A stretch of 18,364 bases of DNA from CAIOGI01 sp964561875. Lineage in GTDB: Bacteria; Patescibacteriota; Minisyncoccia; Phycocordibacterales; PALSA-1337. The DNA is taken from positions 1 to 18,364 of the forward strand of contig CAZLQL010000012.1 in assembly GCA_964561875.1 (NCBI GenBank), given 5' to 3'. The notes below the pieces were generated by a model. That model was not told the origin of the DNA and searched no databases. It was given only the letters and a program-made list of their open reading frames with translations. Of this stretch, positions 1 through 6,815 are shown one piece after another. Made by a program: the position numbers and the translations under genes. Each line of letters starts with the position of its first letter. Position 1 is the first letter of the stretch.

Positions 1-54
1 ATTCCTCGGCTTGTTCTTCCAAGACTGGAAGATATAAAGGCTGAATGTATGTAA
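1..54 (+). CDS. Possible 3' end of an upstream gene (fragment)
   Basis: Frame 1 is open from the window edge to a TAA at 52-54 and would give a 17-residue tail ending in KAECM. If real, its stop lies 16 bases before the kinase-like gene, as in an operon. The other two plus frames are also open for 34-41 bases, so the reading frame is not secure. The same stretch holds a 7-bp inverted repeat (TCTTCCA 15-21, TGGAAGA 26-32), which could be chance. Confidence 0.25.
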   Translation: MPRLVLPRLEDIKAECM

Positions 55-60
55 AACTGT

Positions 61-66
61 AGGAGG
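61..66 (+). promoter_or_regulatory. Consensus Shine-Dalgarno of the kinase-like gene
   Basis: AGGAGG lies 4 bases before the ATG at 71. It fixes the start of this gene. Most other genes in the window have no recognisable SD sequence. Confidence 0.75.
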
Positions 67-70
67 TCAA

Positions 71-754
71 ATGCATAGAATCAGTGGAAACAGTCACACC
101 CAACATCTAGTGATACTAGGTGGCCCATCCGTTGGGAAGGGTTACTCATACAACTCCCTTAAGGAAAATGAGGGTGTGGGTGAAAGCAGCGCCGGTTATA
201 TCGGTACAGGTGATCTCATCCGCAAGAGGATGGAAAAAGATCCCAATTTTAGGGCGAAGTGGGAAACTGTTGTGGCTGGAGGGGATCTGGTACCCGATGA
301 GGTACTCATTCCCATGGTCAATGCAGCATACGTCAGGACGACGACTGGTGGAATCAAGCGGTTCATCTGGGATGGTTGGTGCAGAAATCCTGAGCAAGTC
401 AGACACTTCATCTCTGGTTTTGCCCGTCACAGCGATCGAGTCAAGATTGTCCACATCAACGGATGCCATGGTACGTGTCAGTCTCGCAATGGCGAACGTC
501 TTGCGAGACAGAAGCGTATCGATGGAGGTGCATTTGAAAGGAGGTGGTTCAACTACATTTCAAATGCAACTCTGGTAACTGAAGCGTTCCAAGCTGAGGG
601 TATCGAGGTTGTGCCTATCGACGGTGATCAAAGCTTGGAGCAGATCGCCTTCGATGTTCGTGGTGAGTGGAGGAATCTCATTGCTGTGACCGCCGAAAGA
701 ATGGTTACACAGCAACCAGATGAGTTCCCTGCTTCAGAACTTCAAAGAGCGTGA
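71..754 (+). CDS. Adenylate kinase-like nucleoside monophosphate kinase
   Basis: A 227-aa P-loop kinase of the adenylate/NMP kinase type, expected to move phosphate from ATP to a nucleoside monophosphate in the cytoplasm. Visible motifs are the P-loop GGPSVGKG (17-24), TGDLIR (46-51, like STGDLLR), GGDLVPDE (70-77) and DGWCRNPEQ (101-109, like DGFPRT). A short LID with basic residues runs from about 140 to 160, followed by an arginine/tyrosine helix (RRWFNY). The LID has no four-cysteine zinc site. Oddities are Y25 where Thr usually follows the P-loop glycine, W103-C104 in place of the F-P of the NMP-binding loop, and a 20-residue C-terminal tail. These changes leave the substrate open; it could be a divergent paralogue rather than the housekeeping Adk. 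Base composition (about 50% GC), codons such as ATC, CGT and CTC, the SD and the TGA stop differ from its neighbours, which suggests transfer. Confidence 0.75.
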   Translation: MHRISGNSHTQHLVILGGPSVGKGYSYNSLKENEGVGESSAGYIGTGDLIRKRMEKDPNFRAKWETVVAGGDLVPDEVLIPMVNAAYVRTTTGGIKRFIWDGWCRNPEQVRHFISGFARHSDRVKIVHINGCHGTCQSRNGERLARQKRIDGGAFERRWFNYISNATLVTEAFQAEGIEVVPIDGDQSLEQIAFDVRGEWRNLIAVTAERMVTQQPDEFPASELQRA

Positions 755-796
755 ATGTCGGAATTAAAGTAAGGTTTAAGTGTATTTCAACTTATT

Positions 797-833
797 CGGC
801 CCCGTATCACTTCGTGATCGGGGCCGTTTTTTT
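797..833 (+). terminator. Strong intrinsic terminator of the kinase-like gene
   Basis: An 8-bp GC-rich stem (CGGCCCCG 797-804 with 819-826) continues past one bulged T (805) into a 5-bp stem (ATCAC 806-810 with GTGAT 814-818). Seven Ts follow at 827-833. It marks the 3' edge of the high-GC segment. Confidence 0.9.
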
Positions 834-846
834 ATTTAAAATAATA

Positions 847-858
847 TATAATACACAC
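847..858 (+). promoter_or_regulatory. -10 box of a probable leaderless tatD transcript
   Basis: TATAAT (847-852) is followed by six bases and then the ATG at 859, so transcription should begin at or next to the start codon. No clear -35 box is visible, and the previous gene's T-run occupies that area. Confidence 0.6.
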
Positions 859-1617
859 ATGCCTGAATATATAGATATACACTCACATACTTTTTTCCCA
901 GATTTTAAAAATGATCAGGGTAAGATAGAAAATAAAGCACTAGAACAAAAAGTGTGGTTTATGAATGTAGGAACAGATATGCAAACATCAAAAAAGTCAG
1001 TAGAAATAGCTAATGGATATGAAAACGGAGTGTTTGCTTGTATAGGACTCCACCCAACACATAGTAATGAAGAGAAATTTGATATTGAACAATATAGAAA
1101 ATTAGCCTCAAATCCAAAAGTAAAAGCCATAGGTGAATGTGGTCTTGATTATTTTAGAATGGAAAAAGACACAAAAGATGAGCAAATAGATAATTTCAAA
1201 AAACAAATAGAATTATCTATAGAAATAAATAGACCACTTATGCTACATATTAGAAATGCATATGAAGATTCACTTTCTGTACTAAGACAATATCCAAAAG
1301 CAAAGGGTAATGTACATTTCTTTGCTGGGGATTATGAAACTGCCAAAAAGTTTATAGATATTGGCTTTACTTTATCGTTCACTGGAGTAATAACATTTGC
1401 AAATACTTATGATGAAGTAATAAAGAATATACCTTTAAATATGATAATGTCAGAAACTGATTGCCCTTTTGTATCCCCTGTACCATATAGAGGAGAGAGA
1501 AATGAACCTAGTTATGTAAAGGAAGTTGTAAAAAGAATTGCTGAAATAAGAAATGAAGATATAGAAAAAGTAAAAAGAGCTATGGTAGACAATGCGATAA
1601 GAGTATTTGACTTTTAA
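859..1617 (+). CDS. tatD: TatD-family metal-dependent hydrolase (DNase)
   Basis: A 252-aa TIM-barrel hydrolase of the TatD family. Members are metal-dependent nucleases, several with 3'-5' exonuclease activity linked to DNA repair or RNA quality control. Predicted metal ligands are all present: H8 and H10 (DIHSH), E93 (GECGLDY), H130 (LMLHIR), H153 (NVHFFAG) and D201 (SETDCPF). The length matches the family (about 250-265 aa). The frame is open back to an ATG at 751, but that extension would run through the upstream terminator and add 36 unrelated residues. The ATG at 859, placed ideally after a TATAAT box, is therefore chosen. typA follows after 40 bases. Codon use (ATA, AGA) matches the core genes. 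The family is secure; the physiological substrate is unknown. Confidence 0.92.
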   Translation: MPEYIDIHSHTFFPDFKNDQGKIENKALEQKVWFMNVGTDMQTSKKSVEIANGYENGVFACIGLHPTHSNEEKFDIEQYRKLASNPKVKAIGECGLDYFRMEKDTKDEQIDNFKKQIELSIEINRPLMLHIRNAYEDSLSVLRQYPKAKGNVHFFAGDYETAKKFIDIGFTLSFTGVITFANTYDEVIKNIPLNMIMSETDCPFVSPVPYRGERNEPSYVKEVVKRIAEIRNEDIEKVKRAMVDNAIRVFDF

Positions 1618-1657
1618 CTGATTTTTATGTTTTACTGTATGTCTAATTTAACGACAT

Positions 1658-3445
1658 ATGGATATAAGAAATATAGCGATAATCGCACACGTAGACCACG
1701 GAAAAACAACATTAACAGACGCAATAATGACCCAATGTGGTCACGGTGAAGATGGGTCTATGGACTCAAATGCTCTAGAACAAGAGCGCGGTATTACTAT
1801 TTATGCAAAGAACACATCTATAGAATACAAAGGAACAAAGATAAACATAGTAGATACACCGGGACACGCTGACTTTGGTTCTGAAGTAGAAAGAGTATTA
1901 CGTTCTATTGATACAGTTTTACTAGTAGTAGACGCTCAAGAAGGTCCTATGCCTCAGACAAGATTCGTATTGAAAAAATCTCTTGAATTAGGACTTAAAC
2001 CAATAGTTATAATAAATAAGATAGACAAACCGGCTGCAAATCCAAATCATACGCATGAAATGGTTCTTGAACTATTCATGGAACTTGGTGCGAATGATGA
2101 ACAATTAAATTTCCCTACAATATATGCAATAGGTCGTGAAGGAGTAGCAATGAGAAATCTTACTGACGAAAGAAAGGATCTTACTCCCCTTCTTGATATG
2201 ATAATTGAGCATGTTCCGCCCGCAAATAAAGATCATAGTGCTACAGCACCACTTACAGTTCAAACATTTAACCTAGGTTACGATAATTTCTTAGGACGTT
2301 TAGCTATTGGACGTATTTATGATGGAACAATAAAGACAGGTCAAACCGTATTTGAAAAAAAGATAGACGGAACAGTAGCGACAGGAAAAGTTACAAAGTT
2401 ATTTACATTTGAAGGTAAAAAGAGAGTTGAAATTGCTGAAGCTAGTGCAGGAGATATAGTTACTATTGCAGGTTTCCCGAATATTTATATTGGTGAAACT
2501 CTAACTGACAATGAGAGTACACAAGCTCTGCCAGCAATAAAGATCGATGAACCTACTATTTCTCTGAACTTCCTAGTAAATAACTCCCCTTTTGCAGGAC
2601 GTGAAGGAAAATTTGTTACAGGTCGTCAAATAAGAGAAAGACTAGAAAAAGAACTAGAAATAAACGTTGGTCTTAAAGTAGATTTTTCATCAAATGAATA
2701 CTATAGAGTATTCGGACGTGGAGAACTTCATATTGCAGTTTTACTTGAAAATATGAGACGTGAAGGATATGAGCTACAAGTATCTCAACCACAAGTTATC
2801 ATAAAAGAAGAAAATGGTATCAAAACTGAACCTTTTGAAGAACTTACAATCGACACACCCGAAGAGTTTACTGGTGCAATCATAGAAAAACTTGGAATGA
2901 GAAAAGCTATGATGACTGACATGAAAACAAAAGATGGACAAGCAAGAATGCTATTTGAAGTACCAACTCGAGGACTTCTAGGATATAGAGGTGTGTTTGT
3001 TATAGATACAAAGGGTGAAGGAATAATGGCTAGCAGATTTATAGGATTCAAAGAATATGCAGGTAATATAGAAAAGCACACTACAGGTTCTATGACATCT
3101 ATGATGACAGGAAAAGCACTAGCTTTTGCACTATGGAACCTACAGGAACGTGGAAGAATATTTATCGAACCTACAACTGAAGTATATGAAGGAATGGTTG
3201 TAGGAGATGTATCAAAGGGTGAAGATATGGATGTAAACCCATGTAAAGGTAAACAACTAACAAATATGAGATCATCTGGAAATGATGAGCACATAATGCT
3301 TACTCCAGCTTGGAAACTAGATATAGAAAAAGGACTTGAAACAATGCGTGAAGACGAATACCTAGAAATAACTCCAATCAACATAAGATTGAGAAAGAAA
3401 TATCTGACAAATACAGATAGAGCGAAAGCTGGAAGAAAAGCTTAA
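1658..3445 (+). CDS. typA: Ribosome-associated GTPase TypA/BipA
   Basis: A 595-aa translational GTPase that binds the ribosome and helps 50S assembly and stress adaptation in other bacteria. The G domain has AHVDHGKTT (G1, 10-18), ERGITI (43-48), DTPGH (G3, 66-70) and NKID (G4, 120-123). A beta-barrel domain II starts near 203. EF-G-like domains III and V cover about 300-480 (FAGREGKFVTGRQI at 312-325, RGLLGYRG at 438-445). The TypA-specific C-terminal domain contains VNPCKGKQLTN (526-536) and RSSGNDE. The usual GEHSR-type loop is replaced by GDVSKGEDMD (516-525). The length is slightly below the usual 605-615 aa. No SD precedes the ATG; a weak -10-like TAATTT lies at 1644-1649. The 3' end runs into a two-way terminator shared with the MarR gene. 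Confidence 0.97.
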   Translation: MDIRNIAIIAHVDHGKTTLTDAIMTQCGHGEDGSMDSNALEQERGITIYAKNTSIEYKGTKINIVDTPGHADFGSEVERVLRSIDTVLLVVDAQEGPMPQTRFVLKKSLELGLKPIVIINKIDKPAANPNHTHEMVLELFMELGANDEQLNFPTIYAIGREGVAMRNLTDERKDLTPLLDMIIEHVPPANKDHSATAPLTVQTFNLGYDNFLGRLAIGRIYDGTIKTGQTVFEKKIDGTVATGKVTKLFTFEGKKRVEIAEASAGDIVTIAGFPNIYIGETLTDNESTQALPAIKIDEPTISLNFLVNNSPFAGREGKFVTGRQIRERLEKELEINVGLKVDFSSNEYYRVFGRGELHIAVLLENMRREGYELQVSQPQVIIKEENGIKTEPFEELTIDTPEEFTGAIIEKLGMRKAMMTDMKTKDGQARMLFEVPTRGLLGYRGVFVIDTKGEGIMASRFIGFKEYAGNIEKHTTGSMTSMMTGKALAFALWNLQERGRIFIEPTTEVYEGMVVGDVSKGEDMDVNPCKGKQLTNMRSSGNDEHIMLTPAWKLDIEKGLETMREDEYLEITPINIRLRKKYLTNTDRAKAGRKA

Positions 3446-3468
3446 ATAAATCGAATCTTATCTCTATA

Positions 3469-3516
3469 TAAAAAGCGAAGCCGAGTATGCGTAAGCAACT
3501 CGGCTTTGTTTGTTTT
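3469..3516. terminator. Bidirectional terminator between typA and the MarR gene
   Basis: The stem AAGCCGAGT (3478-3486) pairs with ACTCGGCTT (3498-3506). An inner TGC/GCA stem closes a GTAA loop after one bulged base. T-rich tracts follow on both strands (TGTTTGTTTT on plus; five Ts on minus from the A-run at 3470-3474). It lies between two convergent genes and can serve both. The same stem core recurs at 7718-7735. Confidence 0.85.
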
Positions 3517-3518
3517 AT

Positions 3519-4001
3519 TCAGTAAACTGGACTAAATGGTTCAAGTAACATTTCCAATAGTTTACTGTTCATATCAACAAGATGTTTATTTAATTCAGAT
3601 ATAGCTTGTCCGTCTTGCAAATTAAACTTAAAACCAACCTGGTGTAAGTACCTGAACTTACCTTTCAAAAGAACTTTCTTACCTTCCTCTGTTAAATGAA
3701 TTGGCAATTTTCTACCTTCACCTTGTTGTGTTACATAAGACAACCCGATAAGCTTTTCTAACTTATCTGTTATAGTTGATAGAGTAATTCCTAAAAATTT
3801 AGCAAGATTTGAAATTGTTATTCCAGGCCTTATCTCAATCACACCAAGCATATCAATTTCATCATCAGACAATTCAGGCTCACCCAAACAGTGTTCATCT
3901 CTCCATTTTTTCAAAAGAATTAAACTATATACAAGGTTAGCAAGATTTTGCTCCGTTACTCCTACTAGATCAGGATTATTCATTTTTCTTTCAAATTTCA
4001 T
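3519..4001 (-). CDS. MarR-family winged-helix transcriptional regulator
   Basis: A 160-aa protein with the MarR layout: N-terminal dimerisation helices (about 15-55), a helix-turn-helix (ITISNLAKFLGI at 61-72, then TLSTITDKLEKL), a beta wing with basic residues (about 89-104, GEGRKLPIHLT) and C-terminal helices. MarR proteins bind palindromic operators as dimers, often next to their own promoter, and release them on binding a ligand or after oxidation; the single cysteine (C38) does not establish a redox switch. The divergent neighbour is a coiled-coil protein, the usual arrangement for a regulator and its target, but this is only suggestive. A second possible start is M7 (3983). The gene ends in TGA and mixes ATT with ATA codons, unlike core genes here. 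No SD is seen. Confidence 0.85.
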   Translation of the reverse strand: MKFERKMNNPDLVGVTEQNLANLVYSLILLKKWRDEHCLGEPELSDDEIDMLGVIEIRPGITISNLAKFLGITLSTITDKLEKLIGLSYVTQQGEGRKLPIHLTEEGKKVLLKGKFRYLHQVGFKFNLQDGQAISELNKHLVDMNSKLLEMLLEPFSPVY

Positions 4002-4007
4002 TAAGAC

Positions 4008-4024
4008 ACTAACACATTAGTATA
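4008..4024 (-). promoter_or_regulatory. Candidate MarR operator over the MarR -10 box
   Basis: The perfect inverted repeat ACTAA-CACA-TTAGT (4008-4021) overlaps a minus-strand -10 box TATACT (4019-4024), which lies 17 bases before the MarR ATG. A dimeric repressor bound here would block its own promoter. A plus-strand TATAAT (4021-4026) also overlaps it. Binding by this particular protein is inferred. Confidence 0.45.
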
Positions 4025-4054
4025 ATCTAGTCAAATAAGTGTAGCGCCCTGTGG

Positions 4055-4063
4055 TTATCCACT
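4055..4063 (+). promoter_or_regulatory. Single DnaA-box-like site
   Basis: TTATCCACT matches the DnaA box TTATCCACA at 8 of 9 positions. It sits in the longest intergenic region, followed by a very AT-rich stretch. No second box, dnaA or dnaN is visible, so this is a weak candidate for a regulatory or titration site and could be chance. Confidence 0.25.
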
Positions 4064-4102
4064 CAAAATAAAATTTTGATAAAGTTTTTGTATATTTTTG
4101 TA

Positions 4103-4131
4103 TTGTTTTAATAAAATCCATTTAATATAAT
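4103..4131 (+). promoter_or_regulatory. Sigma-70-type promoter for the coiled-coil gene
   Basis: TTGTTT (4103-4108), a 17-base spacer and TATAAT (4126-4131) form a good promoter. Transcription from about 4138 would give a leader of roughly 66 bases. That leader contains a small inverted repeat (GTAG 4156-4159, CTAC 4165-4168) and the palindrome CTCGCGAG (4171-4178). A second -10-like TATAAA lies at 4182-4187. Confidence 0.5.
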
Positions 4132-4203
4132 GATTTAAAACAAAGATAAACTAACGTAGTAGACCTACATCTCGCGAGTATTATAAATTAAATAAATAAA
4201 ATT

Positions 4204-4782
4204 ATGGTTATAGAAAAAACACCACAATATATAATTGATTTTCAAGACTTTATTATCAAAGAGGTGAAAGATTTTATTGTAAAAGAGATAAAAGATTTTA
4301 GAATTGAAATAGATGGAAAATTTAATACTCTTAAATCAGAAATGGATGAAAGATTTAATGGGGTTAAATTAGAGATTGATGGACTTAAGTCAGAGATGGG
4401 CGGACTCAGATCGGAGATGAATGAACTTAGATCAGAGATGAATGAACTTAGATCAGAGATGAATGAAAGATTTGATGCTATAAAATCAGAAATGAATGAG
4501 AGGTTTGATGGAGTTCACAGAGAAATCGAAGGTCTTGCAATGATGACAAAAAATGAAATAGATAGGATAGAAAAAAATATGGATAAAATGTCTGATGATA
4601 TATCTGATATCAGAGATGACATATCTAATCTTCATTATGATATGGAAGAACTAGGTATTAATATGGAGAAAATCGAAGCACACATCGGTAGATATGAGAT
4701 AAGAGCTCAAAATGTGGAATTGATTATACTTGAGGATTTTAAACCTAGAATAAAGAATCTTGAAGATTTAGTTTTGAAATAA
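4204..4782 (+). CDS. Coiled-coil protein of unknown function with heptad repeats
   Basis: A 192-aa, highly charged protein with no signal peptide or membrane segment, so probably cytoplasmic. Residues 17-32 hold two 8-residue repeats (IIKEVKDF, IVKEIKDF). Residues 60-87 are four consecutive 7-residue units (GLKSEMG, GLRSEMN, ELRSEMN, ELRSEMN) encoded by 21-bp tandem repeats. ERFD/KSEMN motifs flank them. The rest (about 110-192) continues as a predicted coiled coil, rich in D/E and I/L. No catalytic motif is seen. Similar SEMNERFD-type coiled coils occur widely as hypothetical proteins. A scaffold, spacer or oligomerisation role is possible but unproven. The gene is divergent from the MarR gene and converges on truB with only 5 bases between stops and no terminator. 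No SD is present. Confidence 0.8.
   Translation: MVIEKTPQYIIDFQDFIIKEVKDFIVKEIKDFRIEIDGKFNTLKSEMDERFNGVKLEIDGLKSEMGGLRSEMNELRSEMNELRSEMNERFDAIKSEMNERFDGVHREIEGLAMMTKNEIDRIEKNMDKMSDDISDIRDDISNLHYDMEELGINMEKIEAHIGRYEIRAQNVELIILEDFKPRIKNLEDLVLK
4381..4464 (+). repeat. Four 21-bp tandem repeats encoding heptads
   Basis: Units lie at 4381-4401, 4402-4422, 4423-4443 and 4444-4464. The last two are identical (GAACTTAGATCAGAGATGAA plus T) and the first two are diverged. Each unit encodes exactly one coiled-coil heptad, so unit gain or loss would keep both the frame and the heptad register. Confidence 0.9.
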
Positions 4783-4787
4783 AATAA

Positions 4788-5519
4788 CTAGAAATCTAAA
4801 CAATATCCCCCTATCTTCATCCTCTTAATACTCAAAGCCATACCCAAACCACCAATATCTTCTGCTATTCTTTCTGCGAGTGATCTCATGTATGTTCCAC
4901 TACTGCAATGAACTCTCAATTTAAGAACCTTAAAAGATACATCACTGTATTTATCACAAAAATTATTCCATTCTTCGATTATTTCCTTCTGTCTAAAATC
5001 TCCATTAACTTTATTTATATTTAAAATAGAATTATTTGCAATATTTTTACCCAAAACATTGCTCTGGCCAATTTCTCTTATATCGTATATTTCAACTTCT
5101 TTTCTTGGCATCTCTTCAGGCAATTCTCCTCTTCGAGCTAAAGTATGCAATTGTTCTCCATTTACAGTTTTTGAAGAATAACTTGGATATTGTTGAATAA
5201 ATCTTCCTTTGTATTTATTTAAATCAATATCTTTAATTTCTAAACTATCAGTCTTTATACTATTTATAATACCCAAAATATCTCCAGTATCCGTTTTTAA
5301 ACCAAACAAAACTTCTATTTCATATTTTTTATCTAAACCAAGATATTTATCCTTTTCTTTGCATTCATCACCTATCAAAACCAGAAGTAACCCTTCTGCC
5401 ATAGGGTCTAATCTTCCAGCATATGTCATAGGTAAAGACCCGAGCTCAACATGTTCTTTCCTATAGTTTTCAATGCATTCAAGTGGTGTCTCGCCTACCT
5501 TTTTGTAAAGAGTTAGCAT
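4788..5519 (-). CDS. truB: tRNA pseudouridine-55 synthase TruB
   Basis: A 243-aa TruB-family enzyme that converts U55 of the tRNA T-loop to pseudouridine. The catalytic aspartate is D38 in AGRLDPMAEG (35-43). Other family motifs are KKYEIEVLFGLKTDTGD (64-80), QQYPSYSSKTVNGEQLHTLAR (109-129) and CSSGTYMRSLAE (205-216), whose R212 matches the conserved arginine. The motif around the catalytic residue differs from the usual GTLDPLATG, and its AGRLD recalls RluA-type synthases. The protein ends at about 243 aa, short of the common 290-310 aa, with no obvious C-terminal PUA domain. It diverges from hisS over 29 bp, with a -10 box seven bases before its ATG. Residues about 150-190 are a variable region of uncertain alignment. 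Confidence 0.9.
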   Translation of the reverse strand: MLTLYKKVGETPLECIENYRKEHVELGSLPMTYAGRLDPMAEGLLLVLIGDECKEKDKYLGLDKKYEIEVLFGLKTDTGDILGIINSIKTDSLEIKDIDLNKYKGRFIQQYPSYSSKTVNGEQLHTLARRGELPEEMPRKEVEIYDIREIGQSNVLGKNIANNSILNINKVNGDFRQKEIIEEWNNFCDKYSDVSFKVLKLRVHCSSGTYMRSLAERIAEDIGGLGMALSIKRMKIGGYCLDF

Positions 5520-5548
5520 ATTTGATAATATACACTATATTGTAATAT
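5520..5548. promoter_or_regulatory. Back-to-back leaderless promoters of truB and hisS
   Basis: Two TATATT -10 boxes sit tail to tail, one per strand, separated by CAC: 5527-5532 (minus) and 5536-5541 (plus). Each is followed by exactly seven bases and then an ATG (truB at 5519, hisS at 5549). For hisS a -35-like TTAGCA lies at 5513-5518 with a 17-base spacer, inside the truB start. No SD fits in either leader. Confidence 0.6.
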
Positions 5549-6814
5549 ATGAAAGAAATGAAAAAACTAAGCACAGAAAGCTATAAAGGGGTTAGAGATT
5601 TTTATCCGAATGATATGGCTATACAAAACCATATATTTGGAATATGGAAAAAGTGTGTAGAAAAGTACGGTTATGAAGAATACACAGCTTCCGTACTCGA
5701 ACCTGCTGAATTGTACAAAGCAAAATCAGGTGAAGAAATCGTAAATGAACAAACTTACACCTTTATAGACCGTGGAGAAAGAGAGGTTACATTGAGGCCT
5801 GAGATGACACCCACAGTTGCCCGTATGGTTGCTCACAAAAAAAGAGAATTGCCTTTCCCTCTTCGTTGGTACTCTATTCCAAATCTTTTTAGATACGAAC
5901 AACCGCAAAAAGGTAGATTACGCGAACACTGGCAATTAAATGTAGACATATTTGGTGTTGAGACTCTAGATGCAGAAACCGAAGTGATTCAGATTGCTTA
6001 TGATATTACAAAAGTTAGTGGACTTAAAGATACAGATTTTGAAATACGAATAAATAATAGAAAGTTAATGAACTATGTAACTAGAGATGTTCTAGGCTTA
6101 GATAGTAAATCTGCACATACAATATCAAAACTAATTGATAAAAAAAGAAAGATAGACGGTAATACATTCAAAGAAGAAATAACAAAAATAACTGGTGACA
6201 AAGCTCCAATAATGCTTGCCCTACTAAATTCAAAAAACTTTGAGGAGTTTACAAAAAATCTTCCACAGACAAAAGAGGAACATGAGGGTATAAGTGAAAT
6301 AAGATCAGTAATAGATATGTTGGAAAAACTAGGTATTACAAATGCTGTATTTGATCAAACACTAATGAGAGGTTTTGATTATTATACTGGAATCGTATTT
6401 GAAATATTTGATAAAAATCCTGAAAATAGAAGGTCTCTATGTGGAGGCGGTAGATATGATGACTTATTATCATTGTTTGGTGGGGAGAAAGTACCAGCTG
6501 TAGGTTTTGGTTTAGGAGATGTTACTGCTAGAGATGTAATGGAAACTTATAAGAGCTTACCATTATCATACCCTAGTGCAGATTTCTATATTGCTGTTAT
6601 AGGAAAAGAACAGTCATCATATGCAAATGATATAGCACAGGATCTTAGAAAAAATGGTAAAAAAGTGATTATAGATTTTAGTTATAAAAAGATTGGGGAG
6701 CAGATAAAGTCCGCAAATAAAAGAAATATTAGTAAACTAATAGTTATAGGTGAGGAAGAAGTAAAAACTGGGAAATATAAAGTTAAAGATTTAAACACAG
6801 GAGAAACTGAATAA
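5549..6814 (+). CDS. hisS: Histidyl-tRNA synthetase
   Basis: A 421-aa class II aminoacyl-tRNA synthetase that charges tRNA-His with histidine. Visible motifs are LRPEMTPTVARMVA (82-95), motif 2 FRYEQPQKGRLREHWQ (114-129), the histidine-binding RGFDYYTG (274-281) and GGGRYDDLLSLFGG (299-312, motif 3 area). The C-terminal anticodon-binding domain covers about 343-421. The protein ends at DLNTGETE, roughly a dozen residues before the usual C-terminal helix. The stop is separated by one base from the following exonuclease start, so the two are probably co-transcribed. The start is the ATG at 5549, seven bases after a -10 box; M4 (5558) is a possible alternative. Confidence 0.97.
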   Translation: MKEMKKLSTESYKGVRDFYPNDMAIQNHIFGIWKKCVEKYGYEEYTASVLEPAELYKAKSGEEIVNEQTYTFIDRGEREVTLRPEMTPTVARMVAHKKRELPFPLRWYSIPNLFRYEQPQKGRLREHWQLNVDIFGVETLDAETEVIQIAYDITKVSGLKDTDFEIRINNRKLMNYVTRDVLGLDSKSAHTISKLIDKKRKIDGNTFKEEITKITGDKAPIMLALLNSKNFEEFTKNLPQTKEEHEGISEIRSVIDMLEKLGITNAVFDQTLMRGFDYYTGIVFEIFDKNPENRRSLCGGGRYDDLLSLFGGEKVPAVGFGLGDVTARDVMETYKSLPLSYPSADFYIAVIGKEQSSYANDIAQDLRKNGKKVIIDFSYKKIGEQIKSANKRNISKLIVIGEEEVKTGKYKVKDLNTGETE

Positions 6815-6815
6815 A

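Noticed and set aside
120..578. 152-codon open frame overlapping the kinase-like gene
   Set aside because: The alternative frame carries no motif, whereas the other frame has a P-loop and the full NMP kinase pattern with an SD.
751..858. N-terminal extension of TatD from the ATG at 751
   Set aside because: It would run through a strong terminator hairpin and T-run, overlaps the kinase stop and adds 36 residues unlike any TatD. The ATG at 859 follows a TATAAT box at leaderless spacing.
2785..3384. 199-codon minus-strand open frame inside typA
   Set aside because: It is fully antisense to a highly conserved gene and its serine/isoleucine-rich translation shows no domain.
4002..4203. Possible replication origin
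   Set aside because: Only one DnaA-box-like 9-mer is present, with no cluster of boxes and no dnaA or dnaN nearby. AT-richness alone is normal here.
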